From: Streptomyces xinghaiensis S187
GTDB lineage: Bacteria > Actinomycetota > Actinomycetes > Streptomycetales > Streptomycetaceae
DNA length: 64,000 nucleotides
Direction: 5' to 3'
NCBI RefSeq assembly: GCF_000220705.2
Contig: NZ_CP023202.1
Coordinates: 6,106,501 to 6,170,500, forward strand
The notes under the pieces were generated by a model. It was not told where the DNA came from and did not search any database. It was given only the letters and a program-made list of their open reading frames with translations. The position numbers and the translations under genes are program-made. The stretch's first letter is position 1. Each line of letters opens with the position of its first letter. Shown here piece after piece: positions 15,041 to 22,687 of the stretch.

Positions 15041-15763
15041 GTGGTACGGCGCCGTCCGAAACGGTGGGATGCCGGCTCCCGTGACGTGCTGGCGCACGAC
15101 CTGCTGGAGCGCCTCACCCCGGTGATGAGCGGCCTGGGGCTGCTGTTCCTGCTGGTCGTCGTCGGCGAGCGCATGGCGGAGCCGGGGAGCGGTGCGGCCA
15201 CCGCCCTCGCCGTGGCCGGGTGGCTGCTGTGGGGGGCCTTCGCCGCCGAGTTCGCGGCCCGGCTCGCGCTCGCCCGCCACCGCGGCCGCTTTCTGCGCAG
15301 GAACGGGTGGCAGATCATCTTCCTGGTGCTGCCGTTCCTGCGGGTGCTGCGCCTGCTGAAGTCGCTGCGGCTGCTGCGCACCGGCAGAGTGCTCTCCTCC
15401 ACCCTGCGGTCCTCCCGCTCGGCCGGGCGGATCCTCGGCGACCGGGCGGTGTGGCTGTCCATGGTCTCGCTGATCGTCGTCGTCGCGGCCAGTGAGCTGC
15501 TGTGGGAGTTCGACGGCGCCCACGGCTCCTACGCCGCCACGCTGCACGCGACCGCGCTGATGACGATCAGCGGCGAGCCCGTCCGCACGGTGAGTGCCTA
15601 CGGCAGGGTCCTGCAGGTGCTGCTGGCGATGTACTCGGTGGTGGTCGTCGCCGCCCTGGCGGGCACCTTCGGCGCCTACTTCGTCGAGAAGCGCGCCGCG
15701 GAGGCATCGAGCGAAGGCGCCCCACCGCCGGTACCGGGGGCCGGGCCGCCCGGCACCGGCTGA
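15041..15763 (+). CDS. Voltage-sensor-like ion channel family membrane protein
   Basis: The product is 240 residues, with hydrophobic segments near 25-45, 60-80, 95-115, 140-160 and 180-205. The fourth segment has basic residues at every third position, from RVLRLLKSLRLLR, which is the classical S4 voltage-sensor pattern. A re-entrant pore-like stretch follows (LHATALMTISGEP), then a last helix ending in FGAYFVEKR, as in the potassium channel superfamily. The filter position reads TISGEP instead of TVGYGD, so potassium selectivity is doubtful. GTG 15041 is preceded by GGAGG (15027-15031) 9 nt away; a longer frame to 14987 lacks this. The Pro/Gly-rich tail is cytoplasmic. It may form a tetramer. 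Confidence 0.75.
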   Translation: MVRRRPKRWDAGSRDVLAHDLLERLTPVMSGLGLLFLLVVVGERMAEPGSGAATALAVAGWLLWGAFAAEFAARLALARHRGRFLRRNGWQIIFLVLPFLRVLRLLKSLRLLRTGRVLSSTLRSSRSAGRILGDRAVWLSMVSLIVVVAASELLWEFDGAHGSYAATLHATALMTISGEPVRTVSAYGRVLQVLLAMYSVVVVAALAGTFGAYFVEKRAAEASSEGAPPPVPGAGPPGTG

Positions 15764-15886
15764 GGAAGCGGGCCGGGCGGTGGCCGGACCGGCGTGCGGC
15801 AGAAGCCGCTCCGTCCATCCGGGACGGCGCGACCGTACCGCCGGTACGGATTCACCGGACGGGCGGGCTCAGGACCCGCCGGATGC

Positions 15887-17530
15887 TCACACGCGGGTCC
15901 ACCGCTGGCCGGCCCGGCCGTCGCAGGTCCACAGGACGAGCGGAGTCCCGTTCGCCGTGCCGGCCTGGTCGGTGTCCAGGCACAGCCCGGCGTGGACGTT
16001 GCGGATGGACCCGTCGGGACCGAGAGTCCACTTCTGGTTGTCCTGCCCGTTGCAGGGCCAGGTGACGACGCGGGTGCCGTTGGCCGTGCCCTGCTCGTAG
16101 GCGTCCAGGCACTTGTCGCCGAAGACCCGGATCTCGCCGCCGGCCCAGGTCGTCCAGAGCTGGTTGGCGGCCGTGTGGCAGTCCCAGATCAGCACCGTCG
16201 CCCCGGCCGCGGTGGAGGCGTCGTCCACGTCGAGGCAGCGGTCGGAGCCGGCGGTGCGCAGCCGGGAGGTGGTGGCGGCGAGCGGGCTGCCGCCGGTCAC
16301 CCGGTACACGGCCACGCCGTGCGCGGGAACGCTCGCCGAGATCCGGCCGGACGTGTTCGACGTGCCGCCGGTCCACAGGTCGGTGAGGGTGAACGACCCG
16401 CCGGACAGGCCGGCCTCCGCGGCCGTGGTGGTGACGGTCGTGGCGGCGTCCCCCCGGTTGAACAGGCCCACGGCGACCGATCCGTCGGACAGGGCCTTGG
16501 CGAACACCTCGGTGCCGCCGTCGTCGCGCACTCTGCGGCCGCCCGCGCCCAGCGGGTCCTGGTTCACCGCCAGCAGGCGGGGGTTGCGCAGGATCGCGCT
16601 CACGTCGGCGGACATGGTGCGGATGTCGTTGCCCGCCATGAGCGGGGCGGCCATCAGCGCCCACAGGGCGAAATGGGAGCGGGACTCGGTCAGGGACAAG
16701 CCGGGGCGGCCGACGACGAGCATGTCGGGATCGTTCCAGTGGCCGGGGCCCGCCTGGGCGGCCAGGGGTGCGGTGACGTCCAGGACGTTGCCGACGCCCA
16801 TCGGGTAGCTGTTGGTGTTGCCGTTCTGCCAGATGTCGAGCAGGTCCTCGGTCGTCCGCCACAGGTCGGCGACCTCGCCCCAGTTGTACGTGTCCCCCGT
16901 GATGGCGTGGAAGCTGTTGGGGTTGATGCTGTAGACGATGGGGCGTCCGGTCGCGCGCAGGGCGTCGCGCATCAGAGCGAACCGCGCGACCTGTTCGTCG
17001 CGGGTGCCGCTGGAGGAACACCAGTCGTACTTGAGGTAGTCCACTCCCCATGAGGCGAACGTGGCGGCGTCCTGGCGCTCGTGCCCCTTGCTGCCCGTCG
17101 ATCCCGGGTAGGTGCCGACGCCCTGTGCGCAGGTCCGCTCGTTCGGAGCCTGGTAGATGCCGAACTTCAGGCCCTTGTCGTGGATGTAGTCACCGAGCGC
17201 CTTCATCCCGCTGGGGAACTTCGACGGGTTGGCCCGCAGGTTGCCCGCGGCGTCGCGCTGCGGGTCGAACCAGCAGTCGTCGACCACCACGTACCGGTAG
17301 CCGGCGTCCCGCATGCCCGAGGACACCATCGCGTCGGCGGCCTCGCGGACCTGTGCCTCGGTGATCCCGCACCCGAAGCTGTTCCAGCTGTTCCAGCCCA
17401 GCGGCGGGGTGACCGCGGGACTTCCGGGCGCGGCCCGGGCGGTCGGGGCCGGGGCCGTGACACACGCGGTGACCGTCAACGCGGCGGCCGCACAGAGGCC
17501 GAGCAGTCGTCTGCCTGATCGTAGGGGCAC
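15887..17530 (-). CDS. Secreted alpha-galactosidase (GH27) with C-terminal ricin-type CBM13
   Basis: The product is 547 residues. The signal peptide (RSGRRLLGLCAAAALTVTAC) has either a signal-peptidase site after ARA near 37 or a lipobox-like VTAC. The GH27 barrel begins with TPPLGWNSWNSFGCG. It contains the nucleophile motif YLKYDWC near residue 167, WRTTED with the acid/base Asp near 229, and GHWNDPDMLVVG. A beta-sandwich follows, then from about 420 a ricin B lectin domain with three QxW repeats (QLWT, QKWT, QRWT). It should release terminal alpha-galactose from galactomannan or oligosaccharides. GTG 17530 has AAAGGA 7 nt upstream; the longer frame to 18136 crosses the promoter region. It is divergent from the esterase at 18236. 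Confidence 0.93.
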   Translation of the reverse strand: MPLRSGRRLLGLCAAAALTVTACVTAPAPTARAAPGSPAVTPPLGWNSWNSFGCGITEAQVREAADAMVSSGMRDAGYRYVVVDDCWFDPQRDAAGNLRANPSKFPSGMKALGDYIHDKGLKFGIYQAPNERTCAQGVGTYPGSTGSKGHERQDAATFASWGVDYLKYDWCSSSGTRDEQVARFALMRDALRATGRPIVYSINPNSFHAITGDTYNWGEVADLWRTTEDLLDIWQNGNTNSYPMGVGNVLDVTAPLAAQAGPGHWNDPDMLVVGRPGLSLTESRSHFALWALMAAPLMAGNDIRTMSADVSAILRNPRLLAVNQDPLGAGGRRVRDDGGTEVFAKALSDGSVAVGLFNRGDAATTVTTTAAEAGLSGGSFTLTDLWTGGTSNTSGRISASVPAHGVAVYRVTGGSPLAATTSRLRTAGSDRCLDVDDASTAAGATVLIWDCHTAANQLWTTWAGGEIRVFGDKCLDAYEQGTANGTRVVTWPCNGQDNQKWTLGPDGSIRNVHAGLCLDTDQAGTANGTPLVLWTCDGRAGQRWTRV

Positions 17531-17608
17531 CGTCCGTTCCTTTCGCACGAGGGACAGGGCGCGGTACGGGTGGTGCGGGGGCAGGGTGTTCCATATGTCG
17601 AACGGCAT

Positions 17609-17628
17609 TCGAAGTGCCAGACATTCAT
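17609..17628 (-). promoter_or_regulatory. Operator-like element at alpha-galactosidase promoter
   Basis: The plus-strand 20-mer begins TCGAA and ends ACATTCAT; it matches the element at 17868-17887 at 15 of 20 positions. It sits directly downstream of the -10 at 17636-17631. A perfect TCGAA-N5-TTCGA inverted repeat (17598-17612) overlaps its edge. It is probably a repressor site shared with the divergent gene. Confidence 0.55.
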
Positions 17629-17630
17629 GG

Positions 17631-17658
17631 ATGGTAGGGCGGCTTCGGGTGGTGTCAA
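17631..17658 (-). promoter_or_regulatory. Promoter of alpha-galactosidase gene
   Basis: On the minus strand TTGACA (17658-17653), a 16-nt spacer and TACCAT (17636-17631) form a near-consensus vegetative promoter. The transcript leader would be about 95 nt. Confidence 0.65.
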
Positions 17659-17811
17659 GACGTCCCGTACGCAAGGAGCGGGCCTCCCGGCGCTCCGGCC
17701 TGCTGGGGCGGCGTTTCGGAAGAGGGCGGGGTCGCGCGGGGCCGCGTTCCCCGGCCGGAGGTCTGCGGGAGCCCGGTGGGTGGCGCCCAAGTCCCGGATG
17801 CCGCAGGGGTG

Positions 17812-17839
17812 TTGACGAACGCCGTCCGTCTCCTAACAT
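17812..17839 (+). promoter_or_regulatory. Promoter of CE1-type esterase gene
   Basis: TTGACG (17812-17817), a 16-nt spacer and TAACAT (17834-17839) form a good vegetative promoter. The start point near 17846 gives a leader of about 390 nt, unusually long, in which no other gene is supported. Confidence 0.6.
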
Positions 17840-17856
17840 GCATGACGTCCGACTAG

Positions 17857-17890
17857 TCGATTGATGGTCGAAATATCGAACATTCATCGA
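17857..17890. promoter_or_regulatory. 34-bp imperfect palindrome, candidate operator
   Basis: Four TCGA tetramers start at 17857, 17868, 17876 and 17887, giving symmetric gaps of 7, 4 and 7 nt. The whole 34 bp matches its own reverse complement at 26 of 34 positions. It begins 17 bases after the -10 of the esterase promoter, so a bound protein would overlap the start region. It contains the 20-bp element repeated at the alpha-galactosidase promoter. Confidence 0.65.
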
Positions 17891-18235
17891 CGTCACCGGC
17901 CGCGCACCCCGCGGCCGGCACCGCAGCCCCCGCATTCCGCACCGCCCGCATGTGAGTACCGCTGAGGCTCCCCCCACGCCACTGCGAGGAAGACCGGAAC
18001 GCTTGGTGAGCGCGGGATGAGCCCCGGCGAGGAGCCGCACAGCCTGCACCGCCGGACGCGGGCACCAGCCCGCACCCGCGGCGGCAGCCGATCCACCCCC
18101 GCTCACCGACCACGTCGCGTCAGAGGGCCGGGACACGTCCCGGCCGGATCACGATGTCAGCCGGCGAGGTCCGAGCTGTCCACTCCACGAAACGGCCCAC
18201 CCGTGAAACAGCCCACAAGGAAAGGAAGGAGAACC

Positions 18236-19213
18236 ATGAGACGCGCCTCCCTCGTCATGTCCGCGCTGCTCGCGGCACTTCTCGTCATGGCCCCTGCCGG
18301 TACCGCGCTGAGCAGCGGCCTCGACGCGGCGACCCCGCCTCCGGGCGTCCCCGACGCCTCGGGGACCGCCGGATGCGGCAAGGCCCCCACGCTCACCAGT
18401 GGTACGCACACGATCTCGAGCGGCGGCCAGAACCGCAGCTACATCCTCAGAATTCCGGCCGGTTACGACAACAACCGTCCCCACCGGCTGGTCTTCGGGT
18501 TCCACTGGCTGAACGGCACCGCCCAGGACGTCGACTCGGGCGGAGCCGACGGCTACAACTGGTCCTACTACGGACTCAGGAGACTGGCGGAGAGCTCGGG
18601 CAGCCCCACGATCTTCGTCGCGCCGCAGGGTCTCAACAACGGCTGGGCCAACTCCGGCGGCCAGGACGTGGCCTTCTTCGACGCCGTGCGCCAGCAGGTC
18701 GAGGCCGACCTGTGTGTCGACGAGACACAGCGGTTCTCCACGGGATTCAGCTACGGCGGCGCGATGACGTACGCCCTCGCCTGCACCCGGGCCTCGGTCT
18801 TCCGGGCCGTCGCCGTCTACGCCGGCGCGAACCTCAGCGGATGCAACGGCGGCACCGAGCCCGTCGCGTACATGGGGCTGCACGGCGGCAGTGACAACGT
18901 GCTGCCCATCTCCCTGGGGCGGTCGCTGCGCGACACCTTCGTCCGGAACAACGGCTGCGCCCAGCAGAACCCGCCCGAGCCGCCGAACGGCAGCCGGACC
19001 CACATCGTCACCGCCTACTCCGGCTGCCGGGACGGATATCCCGTCGTCTGGGCCGCGTTCGACGGAGGCCACACCCCGGCGCCCCTGGACGGGTCCACCG
19101 GGCAGGGCTGGCAGACCTGGACGTCGGGAGAGGTGTGGAAGTTCTTCACCCAGTTCGAGTCCACCGCTTCCACCGCTTCCACCGCTTCCACCGCGCCCAC
19201 CGGCGGCCGGTAG
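18236..19213 (+). CDS. Secreted PHB-depolymerase/feruloyl-esterase-like hydrolase (CE1 type)
   Basis: The product is 325 residues. A signal peptide (RRASLVMSALLAALLVMAPAG) is followed by an alpha/beta hydrolase of the LpqC/esterase-PHB family. The nucleophile elbow is GFSYGG with Ser as nucleophile, the Asp is in GLHGGSDNVLP, and the His is in DGGHTPAP. The start of the mature enzyme (CGKAPTLTSGTHTI, RSYILRIPAGYD) is like Streptomyces ferulic acid esterases, so removal of feruloyl or acetyl groups from plant hemicellulose is the likely job. A short Ser-Thr-Ala repeat tail ends the protein. ATG 18236 has AAGGAGA 4 nt upstream. It is divergent from the alpha-galactosidase and probably co-regulated with it. 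Confidence 0.85.
   Translation: MRRASLVMSALLAALLVMAPAGTALSSGLDAATPPPGVPDASGTAGCGKAPTLTSGTHTISSGGQNRSYILRIPAGYDNNRPHRLVFGFHWLNGTAQDVDSGGADGYNWSYYGLRRLAESSGSPTIFVAPQGLNNGWANSGGQDVAFFDAVRQQVEADLCVDETQRFSTGFSYGGAMTYALACTRASVFRAVAVYAGANLSGCNGGTEPVAYMGLHGGSDNVLPISLGRSLRDTFVRNNGCAQQNPPEPPNGSRTHIVTAYSGCRDGYPVVWAAFDGGHTPAPLDGSTGQGWQTWTSGEVWKFFTQFESTASTASTASTAPTGGR
19159..19197 (+). repeat. 9-bp tandem repeat in esterase C-terminus
   Basis: The unit TCCACCGCT is repeated in frame about four times, encoding STA-STA-STA-STA. It is inside the coding region and likely varies in copy number between strains. Confidence 0.7.
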
Positions 19214-19312
19214 GCCGCGGACGGGCGCCCGGCGCGTGCCGGCCCGCCGCGGACATCCGCCGCGGCCGGCGCGCCGCCGGGGCCGCTCCGGTCCGGCCCC
19301 GGACAGCGGAAA

Positions 19313-19349
19313 GCCCGTGCGGTGCGCGGCTTGCGCCGCCCGCACGGGC
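19313..19349. terminator. Hairpin between esterase gene and tRNA-Leu
   Basis: GCCCGTGCGG at 19313-19322 pairs perfectly with CCGCACGGGC at 19340-19349. It can end both the esterase transcript (plus) and the tRNA transcript (minus), whose 3' end is 17 bases away. Confidence 0.7.
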
Positions 19350-19365
19350 CGTTTCCCGACTTCGG

Positions 19366-19450
19366 TGTCCGAGGGGGGACTTGAACCCCCACGCCCGATA
19401 AAGGGCACTAGCACCTCAAGCTAGCGCGTCTGCCATTCCGCCACCCGGAC
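19366..19450 (-). tRNA. tRNA-Leu (anticodon GAG)
   Basis: The 85-nt minus-strand sequence folds into a class II tRNA. The 7-bp acceptor stem is GTCCGGG with CTCGGAC including one G-T pair. The D arm is GCGGAATGGCAGACGC, and the anticodon stem CTAGC/GCTAG has loop TTGAGGT, so the anticodon is GAG. A long variable arm (TGCCC-TTTAT-CGGGC) and a T arm (GGGGTTCAAGTCCCC) follow. These features and identity match leucine. CCA is not encoded; the discriminator base is A at 19366. It reads CUC and CUU codons. Confidence 0.96.
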
Positions 19451-19690
19451 GAGGTGTCCGCCGCCGTGGCCGTGGCCTGTGGCGACGGGAAAACCATAGC
19501 AAACATCCGGGAGCGGTCGATCAGCCACCCGATCGGCCGCTCCCGGCCGCCCGCCCGGACGGTACGGGAGCGGCGGCCCTCCCGCGGGGACCTTGGGGAG
19601 AGCGCCGGGGCGCGGGAGGATGGTGGGGAATCCCGCCCGGCGACGGCCGTGACCCGGCCGGCCGGGACGCACTCAGAAAGGCAGGCCAGC

Positions 19691-21028
19691 GTGAGCGAGT
19701 CGCATTCCGCCGCGGCGACCAACGGCAAGGTCACCGGCGAGGACGAGGTCGTGGATCTCTGCCGGGACCTGATCCGCATCGACACCAGCAACTACGGGGA
19801 CCACTCCGGGCCGGGCGAGCGCGCCGCCGCCGAGTACGTCGCGGAGAAACTCGCCGAAGTCGGCCTGGAACCGCGGATCTTCGAGTCGCACCCCGGCCGC
19901 GCCTCGACCGTGGCGCGGATCGAGGGCGAGGACCCCTCCCGGCCCGCGCTGCTCATCCACGGCCACACCGACGTCGTCCCGGCCAGCCCGGAGGACTGGA
20001 CGCACCACCCCTTCTCCGGCGAGATCGCCGACGGCTGCGTCTGGGGCCGCGGCGCCGTCGACATGAAGGACATGGACGCGATGACGCTCGCCGTCGTCCG
20101 CGACCGGCTGCGCAGCGGACGGAAGCCCCCGCGCGACATCGTGCTGGCGTTCCTCGCCGACGAGGAGGCCGGCGGCGTGTACGGGGCGCGGCATCTCGTC
20201 GACCGCCACCCGGACCTCTTCGAGGGGGTCACGGAGGCCATCGGGGAGGTCGGCGGCTTCTCCTTCACGGTCAACGAGAACCTCCGGCTCTACCTGGTGG
20301 AGACCGCGCAGAAGGGCATGCACTGGATGCGCCTCACCGTGGACGGCACCGCCGGCCACGGCTCGATGACCAACACGGACAACGCCATCACCGAGCTCTG
20401 CGAGGCGGTCGGCCGGCTCGGCCGGCACCGGTTCCCGGTGCGGGTCACCAAGACCGTGCGGTCCTTCCTCGACGAGCTGTCCGACGCGCTGGGCACCCCG
20501 CTCGACCCGGAGGACATGGACGAGACCCTCGCCAAGCTCGGCGGCATCGCCAAGATCATCGGCGCGACGCTCCGCAACACGGCGGCCCCCACCATGCTCG
20601 GCGCCGGCTACAAGGTGAACGTGATCCCCGGGCAGGCCACCGCGCACGTCGACGGGCGCTTCCTCCCCGGATACGAGGAGGAGTTCCTCGCCGATCTCGA
20701 CCGCGTCCTCGGCCCGCGGGTGAAGCGCGAGGACGTGCACACCGACAAGGCCCTGGAGACCGGCTTCGACGGCTCCCTGGTCGACGCCATGCGGTACGCG
20801 CTGAAGGCCGAGGACCCGATCGCGCACGCCGTGCCGTACTGCCTGTCCGGCGGCACGGACGCCAAGTCCTTCGACGACCTCGGCATCCGCTGCTTCGGCT
20901 TCGCGCCGCTGAAGCTCCCGCCGGAGCTGGACTTCGCCGGCATGTTCCACGGCGTCGACGAGCGGGTGCCGGTGGACGGTCTCACCTTCGGTGTCCGGGT
21001 GCTCGACCGGTTCCTCGACCGCTGCTGA
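19691..21028 (+). CDS. M20/M25/M40 family zinc metallopeptidase
   Basis: The product is 445 residues. The M20 dinuclear zinc motifs are visible: LLIHGHTDVVP with the first His and Asp near residue 95, GRGAVDMKDMDAM with the bridging Asp, ADEEAGG with the catalytic Glu and a zinc Glu, and a C-terminal HGVDERVP with the last His. The dimerisation domain lies between about 200 and 330. Relatives cleave dipeptides, acyl-amino acids or N-succinyl compounds; the substrate cannot be chosen here. No signal peptide, so it acts in the cytoplasm. GTG 19691 has AAAGGCAGG nearby; the frame is open upstream to 19454, across the tRNA flank, which is not credible. The tRNA is divergent. Confidence 0.88.
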   Translation: MSESHSAAATNGKVTGEDEVVDLCRDLIRIDTSNYGDHSGPGERAAAEYVAEKLAEVGLEPRIFESHPGRASTVARIEGEDPSRPALLIHGHTDVVPASPEDWTHHPFSGEIADGCVWGRGAVDMKDMDAMTLAVVRDRLRSGRKPPRDIVLAFLADEEAGGVYGARHLVDRHPDLFEGVTEAIGEVGGFSFTVNENLRLYLVETAQKGMHWMRLTVDGTAGHGSMTNTDNAITELCEAVGRLGRHRFPVRVTKTVRSFLDELSDALGTPLDPEDMDETLAKLGGIAKIIGATLRNTAAPTMLGAGYKVNVIPGQATAHVDGRFLPGYEEEFLADLDRVLGPRVKREDVHTDKALETGFDGSLVDAMRYALKAEDPIAHAVPYCLSGGTDAKSFDDLGIRCFGFAPLKLPPELDFAGMFHGVDERVPVDGLTFGVRVLDRFLDRC

Positions 21029-21186
21029 CGCCGCTGAACTCCGGCCGCACGCCGGAAAATCAACGCGGTGTGCGGGTCTCGCCGGAAAGAGTGAAGCGCC
21101 GCGGCGGCTCGTTCCCCCTTTACTCCTTCCTCGTTACAGGGAGTGCGATCCGAGGTCGGGTTCGCACTGCCAACTAGGAGGAACAG

Positions 21187-21417
21187 ATGATCAAGAAGGT
21201 CGTGGCCGTCGCCGCTGCCGCCGGCGGACTCATGCTCGCCGGTGCGGGTGTGGCTGCCGCCGACTCCGGTGCCCTGGGCTCCGCCACGGACTCCCCGGGT
21301 ATCGCTTCGGGCAACGCGGTCCAGGTTCCGGTGAACCTGCCGGTGAACGTGTGCGGCACGACGGTCTCCGTGGTCGGCGTCCTGAACCCCGCCTTCGGCA
21401 ACGCCTGCTCACCCTGA
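21187..21417 (+). CDS. chpH: Short chaplin (single chaplin domain)
   Basis: The product is 76 residues: a signal peptide (MIKKVVAVAAAAGGLMLAGAG, cleavage after VAAA) and one chaplin domain. The domain has the usual GNAVQVPVNLPVNVCGTTVSVVGVLNPAFGN core with its two Cys about 30 residues apart. Short chaplins are secreted and assemble into amyloid fibrils on aerial hyphae and spores, lowering surface tension. AGGAGGA lies 7 nt before ATG 21187, a very strong ribosome site, as expected for an abundant protein. It is followed by the long chaplin, as chpH and chpC are in S. coelicolor, which is why I use that symbol. Confidence 0.93.
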   Translation: MIKKVVAVAAAAGGLMLAGAGVAAADSGALGSATDSPGIASGNAVQVPVNLPVNVCGTTVSVVGVLNPAFGNACSP

Positions 21418-21455
21418 CGCTGAACGACGGCCCGGAAGGGTGCGAGCGCCGGGCA

Positions 21456-21486
21456 GCCCCGGAGCGCACACCATGCACTCCGGGGC
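21456..21486 (+). terminator. Hairpin between short and long chaplin genes
   Basis: GCCCCGGAG at 21456-21464 pairs with CTCCGGGGC at 21478-21486, followed by CGTCCGTTTT. It can end or attenuate the short chaplin transcript before the long chaplin, so the two may be expressed at different levels. Confidence 0.65.
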
Positions 21487-21557
21487 CGTCCGTTTTCCGG
21501 CGGGCGGGAGACAAGCCCGCGCGCTTTTCGAATGGCAGAGACAGAGGAAACACATCC

Positions 21558-22337
21558 ATGCGACATGTCGCGAGGAAGAGCCTGATCACCGCAGCGGCCG
21601 CGGGCGGCGTACTCGCCGCCACCGCCGGCTACGCCTGCGCTGACTCGAGCGCCGAGGGAGGCGCCGCGAACTCGCCGGGGGTCCTCTCCGGCAACTCCGT
21701 CCAGGCGCCGGTCAACGCGCCCGTCAACATCTGCGGTACCACCGCCAGTGTCGTCGGCCTGCTGAACCCCGCCACGGGCAACGACTGCGGCGGCTCGGGC
21801 AACGGTCCGCGGGCCCAGGGGGCCACCAGTGACTCCGGGGGCATCGCCTCCGGCAACTCGGTCCAGGTCCCGGTCAACGCCCCGGTGAACGCCTGCGGCA
21901 CCGGTGTGAGCGTCATCGGCGTGGGAGACAGCGTCCGGGACAACGACTGCACCGGGAGCTCGGGCTCGGGAGTCCCGGGCAGCCCGGGGATTCCGGGCGG
22001 CCCGGGCAGCCCCGGTGAGCCGGGCGGCGAGGAGCCGGGCGGCCCGGGTGAGCCGGGAGACCCGGGCAACCCCGGCGAACCGGGAGACCCGGGCGGGGAA
22101 GACCCGTTCGGGGAGGAGCCGGGCGGCGAGGAGCCGGGCGGGCCGGGCGGTCCGGAGACCGCCGAGGGCGGTGGCGAGACGCCGGCCGGCGAGGAGACCA
22201 CCCTGGTCGACCAGCCCGAGGGCATCGAGACCCTCGCCGAAACGGGCAGCGACTCGCTGGCGGTCACCCTGCCGCTCAGCGCGGGGCTTCTCATCGGTGG
22301 CGCGCTGCTCTACCGGCGGTCCCGGGTCAAGGCCTGA
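21558..22337 (+). CDS. chpC: Long chaplin with LAETG sortase anchor and collagen-like linker
   Basis: The product is 259 residues. A signal peptide (RHVARKSLITAAAAGGVLA, to about 30) is followed by two chaplin domains at about 38-76 and 94-132, each with two Cys (NICGTT...NDC and NACGTG...NDC). Then comes a Gly/Pro/Glu-rich linker of about 70 residues that reads as repeated G-x-x triplets (GSPGEPGGEEPGG style). The end is a canonical wall-sorting signal: LAETG, a hydrophobic helix (AVTLPLSAGLLIGGALLY) and RRSRVKA. Sortase E should join the Thr to the wall peptide, displaying the chaplin domains as nucleators for short chaplins. ATG 21558 follows GAGGAAA. The collagen-like linker is the unusual point. 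Confidence 0.93.
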   Translation: MRHVARKSLITAAAAGGVLAATAGYACADSSAEGGAANSPGVLSGNSVQAPVNAPVNICGTTASVVGLLNPATGNDCGGSGNGPRAQGATSDSGGIASGNSVQVPVNAPVNACGTGVSVIGVGDSVRDNDCTGSSGSGVPGSPGIPGGPGSPGEPGGEEPGGPGEPGDPGNPGEPGDPGGEDPFGEEPGGEEPGGPGGPETAEGGGETPAGEETTLVDQPEGIETLAETGSDSLAVTLPLSAGLLIGGALLYRRSRVKA

Positions 22338-22350
22338 GACCGACGCGTCC

Positions 22351-22381
22351 GTGTGCCCGGTCCGCCGCGGGCCGGGCACAC
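22351..22381 (+). terminator. Hairpin after long chaplin gene
   Basis: GTGTGCCCGG at 22351-22360 pairs with CCGGGCACAC at 22372-22381. It lies 13 bases after the stop codon. Confidence 0.75.
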
Positions 22382-22397
22382 CCATGACGGCACAACC

Positions 22398-22430
22398 GGG
22401 GAGCGGGTCCCGTTTCGGGGCCCGCTCCCC
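22398..22430. terminator. Second hairpin between chaplin and DUF5703 genes
   Basis: The 15-bp stem 22398-22412 with 22416-22430 contains one G-U pair and a TTT loop. It serves the minus-strand DUF5703 gene and backs up the chaplin terminator. Confidence 0.75.
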
Positions 22431-22451
22431 GCACGTGTGCGGGGGCCGGGT

Positions 22452-22640
22452 CTACCAGGTGGCGCGGACCTGACGGATGATCCGGCGGCGCAGCCGCACC
22501 CTGCGGCTGCCGTCGCGCATGAGCAGAAGTCGGTCCAGTTCCCAGTGCCCGTACTCGGCGTGGTCGGTCAGCAGGCGGGTCGCCGCGTGGCGGGAGACCC
22601 CGCGCGGCACATACACGTCACGAAATTCATATTCCGGCAT
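22452..22640 (-). CDS. DUF5703 family small basic protein
   Basis: The product is 62 residues: PEYEFRDVYVPRGVSRHAATRLLTDHAEYGHWELDRLLLM and a very basic end (RRVRLRRRIIRQVRATW). The pattern matches the actinobacterial DUF5703 family, whose function is unknown. The compact helix and basic tail suggest nucleic-acid or membrane-surface binding; this is inference. ATG 22640 is preferred because homologues begin at M-P-E-Y-E; the frame is open to 22667. Its start is only 47 bases from that of the divergent gene at 22688, so the two promoters must overlap. Confidence 0.75.
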   Translation of the reverse strand: MPEYEFRDVYVPRGVSRHAATRLLTDHAEYGHWELDRLLLMRDGSRRVRLRRRIIRQVRATW

Positions 22641-22687
22641 CGCATCTATTGTGCGGGCAAGGCCCATGTACGGATAGCGTCTGCACT

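Noticed and set aside
17531..18235. A gene inside the alpha-galactosidase/esterase divergent region
   Set aside because: The open frames cross the promoters, have no ribosome sites and show unnatural composition.
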